Shown here one piece after another: positions 5,869-14,483 of a stretch of 22,945 nt of DNA (positions within the stretch are counted from its first letter, which is position 1; every line of letters begins with the position of its first letter). Position numbers and translations under genes: made by a program. The DNA is from DASXTW01 sp046726275. Its GTDB lineage: Bacteria; Actinomycetota; UBA4738. The notes below the pieces were generated by a model, which ran no database searches, was not told the origin of the DNA, and saw nothing but the letters and a program-made list of their open reading frames with translations. The stretch is taken from the NCBI GenBank assembly GCA_046726275.1, contig JBKPAF010000038.1:1-22945 (forward strand), in the 5' to 3' direction.

Positions 5869-6879
5869 CTAGGGAACGACTCGAGCTCCCGGGCCGGTGA
5901 CGGCGCCCCGGCCGGTGACCTCGGCGGCCCCGTGACCGGACCGTTGCTGACGGAAGGACGCGCGGGGATCCCGGGCGGAGGCCTGGCCCGCATAGAAGAC
6001 GGCGAACTTGGTCGCGATCGACCCCAGCATCCCGAGGATGCCCGCGAGGCTTCGCTTCCATCTCGCTCGCCCAGGGAGCACGTTGATCGCCAGACTGCCC
6101 GCGGTCAGGGTCTTGGCAGCCCGGAAGAGGGATCCGGCCAGGCCTTCGTGCAACGAGGTCCCCATCCCCTCGACCCTGGCGGCTGCCCGTTCGACGCTCA
6201 TTCCGGCGGCCAGGTCCGCCACGGCTCCCGTCACGGCGAACCTGCGGGCGATGGAGTGCCCTCTGCTGTTCAGATCCAACAGTTGAAGCAACGAAGCGGC
6301 GCCGGTCACGGCTGAGGCAACGAAGAGCGTGGGGAGAGACCGCCTCGTCTCGTTCCACACCGGCACGGCCGTGGTCGAGACCAGGACCGCCGTGTACCCC
6401 GCGAGAGGCAGGCCGACGACGCCGGCGGCGTAGCCGGCAGCATCCCCGATCGTTCCCGCCGCCCCGTCCGCGCCGGACAGGACGGCCGAGCCGACCGTGA
6501 GCGGCCCCGCCGCCGCCAACACCCACGACCCGACGTTCAGCGGGGAGGTCGGGCGGAACACCCGCAGCATGTTGAGGAATCGCTCGGGGCGGCCGAGGTC
6601 GTGGATGAGCAACCCGGTCCCAACCGCGGTGCCGGTGGCCGCGATCCACCGGCACCGCGTGATCAATCCCTCGAGTTCGACTCCTCCCGAGGCCTGAGCG
6701 ACCGCCCCCAGGACGGCCGCCGCGCCGGCGATCCCGCCCGTGAAGAAGTAGGCGGGAACTGCCCAGATCCATACCGGCTGCTTGAGGAGGGGGCGTCCGT
6801 AGTAGGTCGGTTCGGGCGCCGTTGGCCCCATCCCTGCATCCTGGGACGGGACGGATCCCCAGACCTCGACGGGTGTCAT
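5869..6879 (-). CDS. nrfD: NrfD/PsrC-type membrane subunit of formate dehydrogenase
   Basis: This 336-residue integral membrane protein starts at ATG 6879, 20 nt after the ferredoxin subunit gene ends. After a soluble N-terminus it has about eight hydrophobic helices, beginning WIWAVPAYFFTGGIAGAAAVLGAVAQ. Family landmarks are the GGIAGA helix, LIHDLGRPERFLNMLRVFRPTSPLNVGSW (cytoplasmic-edge loop common in NrfD proteins) and GYTAVLVSTTAVPVWNETRR. NrfD-type subunits carry quinone sites and no haem. Here it would accept electrons from the iron-sulfur subunit and reduce menaquinone. This differs from the cytochrome b FdnI of E. coli formate dehydrogenase N. The C-terminus is a soluble basic tail of about 35 residues. 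The gene converges on the nucleotidyltransferase gene, 43 nt away. Gene naming follows the family, not nitrite reduction. Confidence 0.85.
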   Translation of the reverse strand: MTPVEVWGSVPSQDAGMGPTAPEPTYYGRPLLKQPVWIWAVPAYFFTGGIAGAAAVLGAVAQASGGVELEGLITRCRWIAATGTAVGTGLLIHDLGRPERFLNMLRVFRPTSPLNVGSWVLAAAGPLTVGSAVLSGADGAAGTIGDAAGYAAGVVGLPLAGYTAVLVSTTAVPVWNETRRSLPTLFVASAVTGAASLLQLLDLNSRGHSIARRFAVTGAVADLAAGMSVERAAARVEGMGTSLHEGLAGSLFRAAKTLTAGSLAINVLPGRARWKRSLAGILGMLGSIATKFAVFYAGQASARDPRASFRQQRSGHGAAEVTGRGAVTGPGARVVP

Positions 6880-6899
6880 CCCTTCCGAACGCTCTCCCC

Positions 6900-7703
6900 T
6901 CACCGGCGTCGACCCCCCGCCGACGTCGCCACGGCTCCCGCCGCGGCCACCGCCATCCCCACAACCGCCGCCGCCAGAGAGAGCCAGGCCTGCCCGGCCT
7001 TCTTGGCCGGGACCACAGGATCGGGAGGCAGGTTGTAGACCTCCGGCTGGTCGACCAGGAGGAAAAACGCGTTCAGGCCTTCGGTTCCAGGCTGATTCTC
7101 CGCGTCGACCCCGTACAGGTAGGCCTCGGTGGTGCCCCGCCCGTGCAGTTGCTCGATCCTCGCCTCCGCCCGGTGCCGGAGCTCGTCCAGGTCGCCGAAC
7201 TGGATCGACTCCGTGGGGCAGGCCTTGGCGCACGCGGGGGTCATGTCGTCCTTGAGCCGGTCGTAGCACAGCGTGCACTTCCATGCCCGCCCGTCGTCCT
7301 CCCGCCGGTCGATGACGCCGAACGGGCAGCCCACGATGCAGTAGCCGCATCCGTTGCAGATGTCCGGCTGGACGTAGACCGAGTCGAACTCCGTCCGGAC
7401 GATCGCTCCTGTGGGACAGCTCTCCAGGCATCCCGCGCGCTGGCAGTGCTTGCACACGTCCGACATGAGCAGCCACGAGAAACTCTCCAGGGACGATTGC
7501 CCGCCCAGCGGAACCGGCCGTTCGACGAACGAGACGTGGCGCCAGGTCGACGCCCCCAGGGCCACAGTGTTGTCGTAGGACATGCCCGTGAAGAACATCC
7601 CGTCCTCGGGCAGCTGGTTCCACTCCTTACACGCCACCTCGCACGCCTTGCAACCGATGCAGACAGTCGTGTCGGTAAAGAAACCCTTGGCTGCCAATCC
7701 CAT
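6900..7703 (-). CDS. fdnH: Formate dehydrogenase iron-sulfur subunit (four [4Fe-4S] clusters)
   Basis: This 267-residue electron-transfer subunit matches the FdnH/FdoH/HybA-like family. Sixteen cysteines in four groups are intact: C15-C18-C21-C25, C84-C87-C92-C96, C116-C119-C122-C126, and C143-C146 with C158-C162. They are enough for four [4Fe-4S] clusters wiring the catalytic subunit to the membrane. A single hydrophobic helix near the C-terminus (about 240-263, WLSLAAAVVGMAVAAAGAVAT) anchors it, as in FdnH. There is no signal peptide. The ATG at 7703 follows AGGGGG and is only 7 nt after the stop of the catalytic gene, so the genes are co-transcribed. The NrfD gene follows after 20 nt. Together they form the subunits of a quinone-reducing formate dehydrogenase. 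Confidence 0.92.
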   Translation of the reverse strand: MGLAAKGFFTDTTVCIGCKACEVACKEWNQLPEDGMFFTGMSYDNTVALGASTWRHVSFVERPVPLGGQSSLESFSWLLMSDVCKHCQRAGCLESCPTGAIVRTEFDSVYVQPDICNGCGYCIVGCPFGVIDRREDDGRAWKCTLCYDRLKDDMTPACAKACPTESIQFGDLDELRHRAEARIEQLHGRGTTEAYLYGVDAENQPGTEGLNAFFLLVDQPEVYNLPPDPVVPAKKAGQAWLSLAAAVVGMAVAAAGAVATSAGGRRR

Positions 7704-7710
7704 GGACCCC

Positions 7711-10700
7711 CTAGGTCTGTTCGCCTTCTTTGGCTTCGCCGGCCTTCACCCGATGAGCTCCTTCGGGCCGTCGGCGAGCGGGCGGAAGGTCTCGTGGATT
7801 CTCCCGGCCGCCGGGCTTGGGTTGGAGCGGGCCCGAGGTGACGACGCGCCGCTGCCTGCTCCGTCTGCCCGGCTCGATGTTCCCGGTGAGAGCTTTCGAC
7901 TCCTGGATGGAGACGTTCGGGTCGCCCACGAACGAGATCAGCTCGTTGGCGGCGTCACCTCGGGACAGCCCCTTGGACCCCCAGTGATAGGGAAGGCCGA
8001 TCTGGTGCACCGCGCGACGGTTCCGTCCCTTGCCGACGGTGAGGGGCCGCAGCCGCTCGGTGACCAGGACCCGGCACTCGATCTCCCCTCGAGCGGTGGT
8101 CACCGTGGCCCAGTCGCCGTTCTTCAAGCCCTTCTCGGCGGCCAGCTGCGGGGAGACCTCGCAGAACATCTCGGGTTGCAACTCAGTAAGCCAGGAGAGC
8201 CACCGGGTCATCCCCCCGGCCGTGTGGTGCTCGGTCAACCGATAGGTGGTGATGACGAACGGGAACCTCGGGTCGCCCCACGCCTTGTGATACGGGTTGT
8301 CCTTTCGGTCCCACTCCATCCGCGCGGGATTGCACTGTTGCCCGTACAGCGGGTTCTTGCAGACCGATTCCTCCGGCTCGTAATGAGTGGGGAGCGGACC
8401 GTCCAGCAGCCCGTTGGGGGCGAAGAGCCATCCCTTACCGTCGGCCTGCATGATGAACGGGTCGTCTCCGGAGATGGTGTCCTTGCCCGTGGCGTCCTCG
8501 GCCGGTCGGTACGAAGGCGCCCGGTCGGGGATGAAGTCCGGCTCGTCGAACCCGGTCCACCTCCCGCTGGCGTCGTCCCACCAGACGTACCGCTTCCGGT
8601 CCGACCAGGGCTTGCCGTCGGGATCCGCTGAGGCTCGGTTGTACAGGATCCGTCGGTTGTTTGGCCACGACCATCCCCATTCCGGCGCCACCCACGTCTG
8701 CTCCGATCCGGGCTTTCTCCGCGCCGGCTGGTTGATCCCGTCCTTGAAGCACCCGGAGTAGATCCAACAGCCGCACGCGGTCGACCCGTCGTCCTTCAGC
8801 TCCAGGAACCCAGAGACAGGCTTGCCGTCCGCGATCGTGTAGCCGTTGATCTCCTTGAGGACGGCCTCGGCATCGGGCTCGTGGTGCTCGCCCACGACGG
8901 GGTAGTCCCAGGTGAGGTCCAGGATCGGACGCTCCTTGGGATCGGTCGAGCCCTTGTAGAGCTCTTTGAGGCGGGTTCCGAGGTGGTACATGAACCACAG
9001 GTCGCTCCGGCACTCGCCGGGGGCCTCCACCGCTTTGTGATGCCACTGGAGCAGCCGCTGGGTATTGGTGAACGTCCCGTCCTTCTCCGTGTGGGTGGCG
9101 GCCGGGAAGAAGAAGACCTCGGTCTTGATGTCCTCGGGACGGATCTCCCCCCGCGCGATCTCGGGCGCGTCCCGCCAGAAGTCGGCGGTCTCCGTGACGG
9201 CGAAGTCTCGTACGACGAGCCAGTCGAGCTGCCGAAGCCCCTTGCGATGCAGCGCCCCGTGCATGGATCCGACGGTGGGATTCTCGCCCATCACGAAGTA
9301 GCCCTTCACGGCCCCGTCGGCCATATCCGCGACGGTGACCATGTGCGAGTGATCTCCGGACAGGTGGGGCAGGTGGTCGTAGCAGAAGTCCTTCTCCTTG
9401 GTGGCGGCTTCCCCGTACCAGGCCTTCAGCAGCGACACCATGTACTTGGGCATCTCGCTCCACCAGCCCGCGGCCGACTCGTTGTATTCGAGGTACTTCT
9501 TCAGGCTGGTGTCGTAGCTCGCCTTCGGCATCGAGAGGTAGCCGGGGAGGAGGTTGTAAAGCGTGGGGATGTCGGTGGACCCCTGGATGGATGCGTGTCC
9601 GCGCAGGGCGAGGATCCCTCCGCCGGGCCGGCCGATGTTTCCGAGGAGGAGCTGGATGATGGAGGCCGTTCGGATGTACTGGACGCCCACCGAGTGCTGC
9701 GTCCATCCGACCGCGTAGCAGAAGGCGGCCGTCCGGTCGGGTCCCGAGTTGTCACAGAGGGCCTGGGCGACCCGGTGAAAAAGATCCTTGGGGATCCCGC
9801 AGGTTTCTTCCACGATCTCGGGCGTGTAGCGCGAGTAATGCCGTTTCACGATCTGGAAGACGCTGCGCGGGTCCTGCAATGAGTAATCGAAGTGCTCCGC
9901 CGCTACCTGGGTGCCGCGCTCGGACTTGGGCTCGCCGGAGAACATCTCCCGTTGGCCGGCTGCGGGGGACACCTCGACCCCTTCGTACTGCCACGATTCG
10001 ATCTCGTACTGGCCCTTCTCCGGGTTCCACCCGCTGAACAGCCCGTTGAGCTCCTCCGTGTCCCGGAACTCCCTCGACACGATGGCCGGGGCGTTCGTGT
10101 AGTTGATCACGTAGTCCTTGAAGTACAGGTCATTCTGGAGGATGTGGTTGATGATGCCTCCGAGAAAGGCGATATCGGTCCCGGCCCTGATCGGAACGTG
10201 GAGGTCGGCCATCGCGCTGGTTCGGGTGAACCGGGGATCGACGTGGATGATCGTGGCCCCCCGCGCCTTGGCCTCCATGACCCACTGGAACCCCACCGGG
10301 TGACACTCGGCCATGTTGGAACCCTCGATCACGATGCAGTCAGAATTCTGAAGATCCTGCTGGAACGTGGTCGCCCCGCCCCTTCCGAACGAGATCCCCA
10401 GACCGGGGACCGTGGAGCTGTGTCATATACGGGCCTGGTTCTCGATCTGCACCATTCCCAGGGCCGTGAACAGCTTCTTGATGAGGTAGTTCTCCTCGTC
10501 GTCGAGGGTCGCCCCTCCGAGATGAGCTATGCCCAGGGTCCGGCGCAGAGGAGCGCCGTCGGGGTTCACGTCCTCCCAGGTTTCGTCCCTGGCCTTCCGG
10601 ACGCGCTTGGCCACCATGTCCATGGCCTGATCCAGGGGGATGGGCTCCCACTCGGTGCCGTGGGGCTTGCGGTAGAGGACGGTGTGGACCCGGTGCGCAC

Positions 10701-11001
10701 CCGTCACCAACTGGAAGGTTGCCGCGCCTTTCGGGCAGAGCCGTCCCCGGGAGATGGGGGAGTCCGGATCGCCTTCGATGTCGGTGATCCTGCCGTCCTT
10801 CACATACACGTCCTGGCCGCAGCCCACCGCGCAGTAGGGGCACACGGACTTGACAACGGTGTTGGCGATTCGGGTCCGGGGGGTCAGCTCGATCGTTCGC
10901 TTGGAAAACGCGGTCCTGCCGAGGCCCTTCGGGTCGCGCTCCCTCAGCTGCCTGAGGAGGGGCCACTCGTCCTTGGCGCCGAAGCCATCGAGGATGCCCA
11001 C
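7711..11001 (-). CDS. fdnG: Selenocysteine-containing formate dehydrogenase, catalytic (molybdopterin) subunit
   Basis: This is one gene of 1096 residues read through an in-frame TGA at 10425-10423, which encodes Sec193. E. coli FdnG has Sec196 in 1015 residues. The N-terminal [4Fe-4S] site is C54-x2-C57-x3-C61-x27-C89 followed by Lys91. The active site reads ENQARI-Sec-HSST, matching the formate dehydrogenase consensus with His194 after Sec. FGRGGATTFQQDLQNSDCIVIEGSNMAECHPVGF then continues the molybdopterin domain, and the C-terminal dinucleotide-binding domain includes VTTARGEIECRVLVTERLRPL. It oxidises formate to CO2 at a Mo- or W-bis-MGD centre. GTG 11001 is chosen because GGAGGA precedes it. 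No Tat signal is present, even in the longer upstream frame. The last 50 residues form an Arg/Pro-rich tail not usual for the family. It begins the operon with the iron-sulfur and NrfD genes and is divergent from leuS. Confidence 0.93.
10384..10425 (-). promoter_or_regulatory. Selenocysteine UGA codon with bacterial SECIS hairpin
   Basis: The TGA (10425-10423) is followed on the minus strand by the stem GGTCCCC (10411-10405), the loop GGTCT (10404-10400) and the arm GGGGATC (10399-10393). This is a 7-bp stem with one G-U pair. The loop GGUCU starts 19 nt after the UGA, the same spacing and loop sequence as in E. coli fdhF, where the G and U are contacted by SelB. The element therefore should recruit SelB-tRNASec. 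The reading frame stays open on both sides. Hairpin pairing was checked by eye. Confidence 0.85.
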
Positions 11002-11104
11002 GCTTGCTTTCCTCCGCCGCCGGTGATGACCGGTATCAGCTACCCGCGGGATGTTGGCACGAAACCGAGCGGCGCGCCGCTGCCGGTGGGCCACAGCAGC
11101 GCGG

Positions 11105-11117
11105 TACGATTTTCGAC
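11105..11117 (+). promoter_or_regulatory. Probable leaderless -10 box of leuS
   Basis: TACGAT (11105-11110) fits TAnnnT and ends 7 nt before the ATG at 11118, placing the transcription start at or next to the start codon. No Shine-Dalgarno sequence is present. No good -35 hexamer is visible. Confidence 0.45.
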
Positions 11118-13595
11118 ATGCGTGCTTACCAGCCCGGCGAGATCGAGCCCAAGTGGGCCGCCATCTGGGAGGAGGAGGGGACGTTCCGGGCGGTCGAGGA
11201 GGACGACGGCCGGCCCCGTTTCTACAAGCTGCACATGTTCCCGTACCCCTCGGGCGATCTCCACATGGGCCACGCCGAGGCCTTCGCCATCAGCGACATC
11301 ATCGCCCGGTACCGGTGGATGCAGGGCTACAACGTGCTGCACCCGATCGGTTGGGACGGATTCGGGCTCCCGGCTGAGAACGCCGCGATCAAGCGAGGGA
11401 TCCATCCCAAGGAGTGGACGTACCACAACATCGAGGAGCAGCGGAGAACGTTCAACCGGTATGGCATGTCGTTCGACTGGAGCCGCACGTTCGCTACGAG
11501 TGACCCGGAGTACTACCAGTGGACCCAGTGGCTCTTCCTGAAGCTGTTCGAGAAGGGCCTGGCCTATCGGAAGCTTGCCCCGGCCAACTGGTGCCCCAAG
11601 GATCAGACCGTCTTGGCGAACGAGCAGGTCGTCAACGGGCGTTGCGACCGTTGTGGAACTCCGGTGGTTCGGAAGGACCTCACCCAGTGGTTCTTCAAGA
11701 TCACCGACTACGCGGACAGGCTGCTGGACGACATGGAGCTGCTCGAGTGGTCGGATCGAGTCTTGACCCTCCAGCGCAACTGGATCGGCCGCTCCTATGG
11801 AGCCGCGGTGATCTTCGAGATCGCTGAGACCGGGGACAAGATCGCGGTCTTCACCACGCGCCCGGACACCCTGTGGGGCGTGACCTTCTTCGCCTTCGCT
11901 CCCGAGCATCCCATGCTGGAGCGACTGGCGGAAGCTGGTGCGACGTCGGCACCGGTCAAGGACCTCCAGGACCGGCTCCAGCGGACCGGAGCCGCCGAGC
12001 GCGACGAAGCCCTCTCGAGGGAAGGCGTGCCTCTGGGAGTGCACGCGGTCAATCCTGTGAACGGGGAGAAGGTTCCCTGTTTCGTCGCGCCCTATGTGCT
12101 CATGGAGTACGGAACGGGGGCCGTCATGGGCGTGCCGGGCCACGACCAGCGCGACTTCGAGTTCGCCCGCGAGCACGGCCTGGAGATCCGGGTGGTGATC
12201 CAGCCGCCTGGGCAGAACGTCGACCCCGATTCCATGACCGAGGCGTGGCCGCACCAGGGCGTGATGGTGAACTCAGGTCCGTTCGACGGGACCCCTTCGC
12301 CCGAGTCCATCGGGAAGGTGATCGAGTGGCTGGAGAAGGAGGGCAAGGGCCGGACGGCGAGGTCCTACAGACTGCGGGATTGGCTCATCTCCCGCCAGAG
12401 GTACTGGGGCCCTCCTATCCCGATCATCTACTGTCCGTCCTGCGGGGAGGTCCCCGTGCCGGAGAGCGATCTGCCAGTCCTGCTTCCGGACGACGTCGAC
12501 TTCTCGCCCCAGGGCGAGTCGCCGTTGGCAAAGCACGAGGGGTTCGTCAACGTGACGTGTCCTCGGTGCAGCGGGGCTGCGAAGCGCGAGACCGACACCT
12601 TGGACACCTTCGTGGACTCGTCCTGGTACTTCCTGCGGTTCCCATCGCCGCACGATGAGAAGCAGGCGTGGTCGCGGCAGGCGGTGGAGCGTTGGTTGCC
12701 CGTCGACACCTATTCCGGCGGCATCGAGCATGCCATCCTCCACCTGCTGTACGCCCGGTTTGCCGTCAAGGTTCTGTACGACCTGGGATACGTTGGGTTC
12801 GTCGAGCCGTTCACCACCCTGGTCAACCAGGGGATGGTGACGTACGGCGGCGAGGCGATGTCGAAGAGTCGCGGGAACCTCGTCGAGCTCGGCCCGACCA
12901 TCGACAAGTGGGGATCCGACTCCATCCGGCTCACGGTCATGTTCGCCGGGCCTCCCGATGACGACCTGGACTGGGCCACGGTCTCGGTCTCCGGGATCCA
13001 CAAGTGGCTGGGCCGGGTGTGGCGCTCGGTGTTCTCGGCGGCGGAGGCGGGATCGCGAGGGGAAGCCGGGGCCGCGGGCAACGGGGACTCCGTGGCGGCC
13101 GCGGGCGACGAACTTCGCCGGTTCTCCCACCGCACGGTGAAGGCGGTCACGGCTGACTACGAGCGGATCGGTTTCAACGTGGCCATCGCCAAGATGATGA
13201 TGCTGACCAACGAGCTGCAGCGATCCCTGGATGCCGGCGTTCGCGGCGCGTCCGTTCGTGAAACGGCCGAGCACCTCGTGCTGCTTCTTGCGCCGATGGC
13301 CCCCCACATCGCCGAGGAGCTGTGGCGGGAGGCCCTGGGGAACACGGATCTCGTCTCCATGAGCCGTTGGCCTGCCTGGGACGAGGATCTGGCGAAAGAG
13401 GACGAGGTCGTCCTGGTCGTTCAGGTTGACGGAAGGGTCCGCGACCGGATCCACGTGCGAGTCGAAGCCACCGAGCAGGAGTGCAGAGAGCTGGCACTGG
13501 CCTCCCCGAAGATCAAGCAGTATCTCGGGGGTCGCGAGCCGGCCCGAGTGATCGTCCGCGCGCCGAGGCTCGTCAACATCGTCACTGCCGCCTGA
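11118..13595 (+). CDS. leuS: Leucyl-tRNA synthetase
   Basis: This is a full-length class I synthetase of 825 residues that charges tRNA-Leu. The HIGH motif appears as H49-M-G-H52 within FPYPSGDLHMGHAEAF, and the KMSKS motif as A580-MSKS584 followed by RGN. The first Lys of KMSKS is replaced by Ala, while the catalytic MSKS Lys is kept. Zinc-binding segments are visible (WCPKDQTVLANEQVVNGRCDRCG and YCPSCGEVPVPE with CPRC). The CP1 editing domain lies between them and contains FTTRPDTLWGVTFFAFAPEHP, the threonine-rich editing signature. The C-terminal tail VVQVDGRVRDRIHV is typical of bacterial LeuRS. The start ATG 11118 matches the family N-terminus (YQPGEIEPKWAAIWEEEGTF). An earlier in-frame start would add unconserved residues. 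It begins the conserved leuS-comEA-comEC-holA run. Confidence 0.97.
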   Translation: MRAYQPGEIEPKWAAIWEEEGTFRAVEEDDGRPRFYKLHMFPYPSGDLHMGHAEAFAISDIIARYRWMQGYNVLHPIGWDGFGLPAENAAIKRGIHPKEWTYHNIEEQRRTFNRYGMSFDWSRTFATSDPEYYQWTQWLFLKLFEKGLAYRKLAPANWCPKDQTVLANEQVVNGRCDRCGTPVVRKDLTQWFFKITDYADRLLDDMELLEWSDRVLTLQRNWIGRSYGAAVIFEIAETGDKIAVFTTRPDTLWGVTFFAFAPEHPMLERLAEAGATSAPVKDLQDRLQRTGAAERDEALSREGVPLGVHAVNPVNGEKVPCFVAPYVLMEYGTGAVMGVPGHDQRDFEFAREHGLEIRVVIQPPGQNVDPDSMTEAWPHQGVMVNSGPFDGTPSPESIGKVIEWLEKEGKGRTARSYRLRDWLISRQRYWGPPIPIIYCPSCGEVPVPESDLPVLLPDDVDFSPQGESPLAKHEGFVNVTCPRCSGAAKRETDTLDTFVDSSWYFLRFPSPHDEKQAWSRQAVERWLPVDTYSGGIEHAILHLLYARFAVKVLYDLGYVGFVEPFTTLVNQGMVTYGGEAMSKSRGNLVELGPTIDKWGSDSIRLTVMFAGPPDDDLDWATVSVSGIHKWLGRVWRSVFSAAEAGSRGEAGAAGNGDSVAAAGDELRRFSHRTVKAVTADYERIGFNVAIAKMMMLTNELQRSLDAGVRGASVRETAEHLVLLLAPMAPHIAEELWREALGNTDLVSMSRWPAWDEDLAKEDEVVLVVQVDGRVRDRIHVRVEATEQECRELALASPKIKQYLGGREPARVIVRAPRLVNIVTAA

Positions 13596-13673
13596 CGGCA
13601 TCTCCTTCACCGCTCTGGCGTCCAGCCAGATTGCTCCTGTGGGCGCGATCTTCCTGGCGAGTGACAAAGTTCA

Positions 13674-13702
13674 CTGACAGTCGGCTCACCGGTTGGTAGC
13701 GT
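13674..13702 (+). promoter_or_regulatory. Probable promoter of the comEA-comEC operon
   Basis: CTGACA (13674-13679) and TAGCGT (13697-13702) are spaced by 17 nt, a good sigma-70-like match. It would give a leader of about 130 nt before comEA. That leader contains a pyrimidine-rich stretch (about 13738-13785) with no clear hairpin. Nothing else was seen in the 243-nt gap after leuS. Confidence 0.45.
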
Positions 13703-13838
13703 GCCCACTGCACGCCGACGCTTGCCCGTGTCGCGGTGCTCCTTCTCGGTCCCCCGGCCCTTCCCCCTTCCTTCCCGACTCCTTCGGTGAAGAGGTGCGG
13801 GCGGTGGGAAAGCTCGATCGTGGGCGCGGGGTGGGGGC

Positions 13839-14477
13839 GTGATCGGCGAGCCCCTCCGAGAGAGACTCCGATCGCTGGACCGACGCGAGCTGGCGGGACT
13901 CCTGGTGGTTGCGGCGCTCCTCGTGGGCGGGGCGGCCCTGTGGTACGTGCGATCGCTGCCTTCCTCAGTCAGCATCCACGCGCCCCCGGACCGCACGGGT
14001 CCGGGCCAGAATGCGGCCTCGACGATCTCTCCGTCGCCGGCCACCATCGTCGTGGACGTCGCCGGATGGGTGATCCGCCCCGGCGTGTACGAGTTTCGGC
14101 AGGGTGACCGGGTCATCGACGCCGTCCGGATGGCCGGCGGCGCGAAGCCGGGGGCGGACCTCACGTCGATCAATCTGGCCTCGCTGCTGACGGACGGCCA
14201 ACAGATCGTGGTGCCCAGGAAGGGAAAGGGCGGGGCTTCCGTGCCCGGAGTCGGTCCGGGGGGACCTCCAGGGTCCGGTGGCGCCGCCCTCATCAACCTC
14301 AACACGGCCACGCTCGATCAGCTCGAGTCATTGCCGGGGATCGGGCCCGCCCTCGCGCAGCGGATCATCGATTACAGGCAGGAGCACGGGCCTTTTCGCT
14401 CGGTCGATGAGCTCCTGAACGTGTCCGGGATCGGCGAGAAGAGACTGGCCGACCTCCGATCCAGCGTGACCGTGTGA
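13839..14477 (+). CDS. comEA: Competence protein ComEA (SLBB plus helix-hairpin-helix DNA-binding protein)
   Basis: This 212-residue protein has a membrane anchor at residues 18-37 (LAGLLVVAALLVGGAALWYV) and a Ser/Pro linker. An SLBB domain follows at about 69-125 (VVDVAGWVIRPGVYEFRQGDRVIDAVRMAGG), then a glycine/proline linker. A tandem helix-hairpin-helix lies at about 152-210 (INLNTATLDQLESLPGIGPALAQRIIDYRQ, then GPFRSVDELLNVSGIGEKRL). The LPGIG and VSGIG hairpins bind double-stranded DNA. ComEA sits outside the cytoplasmic membrane and passes incoming DNA to the ComEC channel. Start GTG 13839 follows GTGGGGGC, a weak ribosome site. comEC begins 6 nt after its stop, indicating one operon. 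Whether the organism is naturally competent is not shown; pilus genes are not in the window. Confidence 0.92.
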   Translation: MIGEPLRERLRSLDRRELAGLLVVAALLVGGAALWYVRSLPSSVSIHAPPDRTGPGQNAASTISPSPATIVVDVAGWVIRPGVYEFRQGDRVIDAVRMAGGAKPGADLTSINLASLLTDGQQIVVPRKGKGGASVPGVGPGGPPGSGGAALINLNTATLDQLESLPGIGPALAQRIIDYRQEHGPFRSVDELLNVSGIGEKRLADLRSSVTV

Positions 14478-14483
14478 GCTCTG

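Noticed and set aside
7711..11001. Formate dehydrogenase catalytic gene as two separate genes or a pseudogene split at 10423
   Set aside because: The in-frame TGA matches the selenocysteine position and is followed by a SECIS-like hairpin; both halves show intact conserved motifs in one continuous frame.
11002..11094. Longer N-terminus of the formate dehydrogenase (start near 11094) as a Tat signal
   Set aside because: The extra 31 residues are Arg/His-rich but have no S/T-R-R-x-F-L-K motif followed by a hydrophobic core, and GGAGGA supports the GTG at 11001.
9892..11541. 549-codon plus-strand frame spanning the fdnG 5' half and the leuS start
   Set aside because: It overlaps two strongly supported genes in other frames and has low-complexity composition with no domain.
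12273..13667. 464-codon minus-strand frame inside leuS
   Set aside because: It is antisense to leuS, whose catalytic motifs are clear; composition is His/Arg/Pro-rich as in shadow frames.
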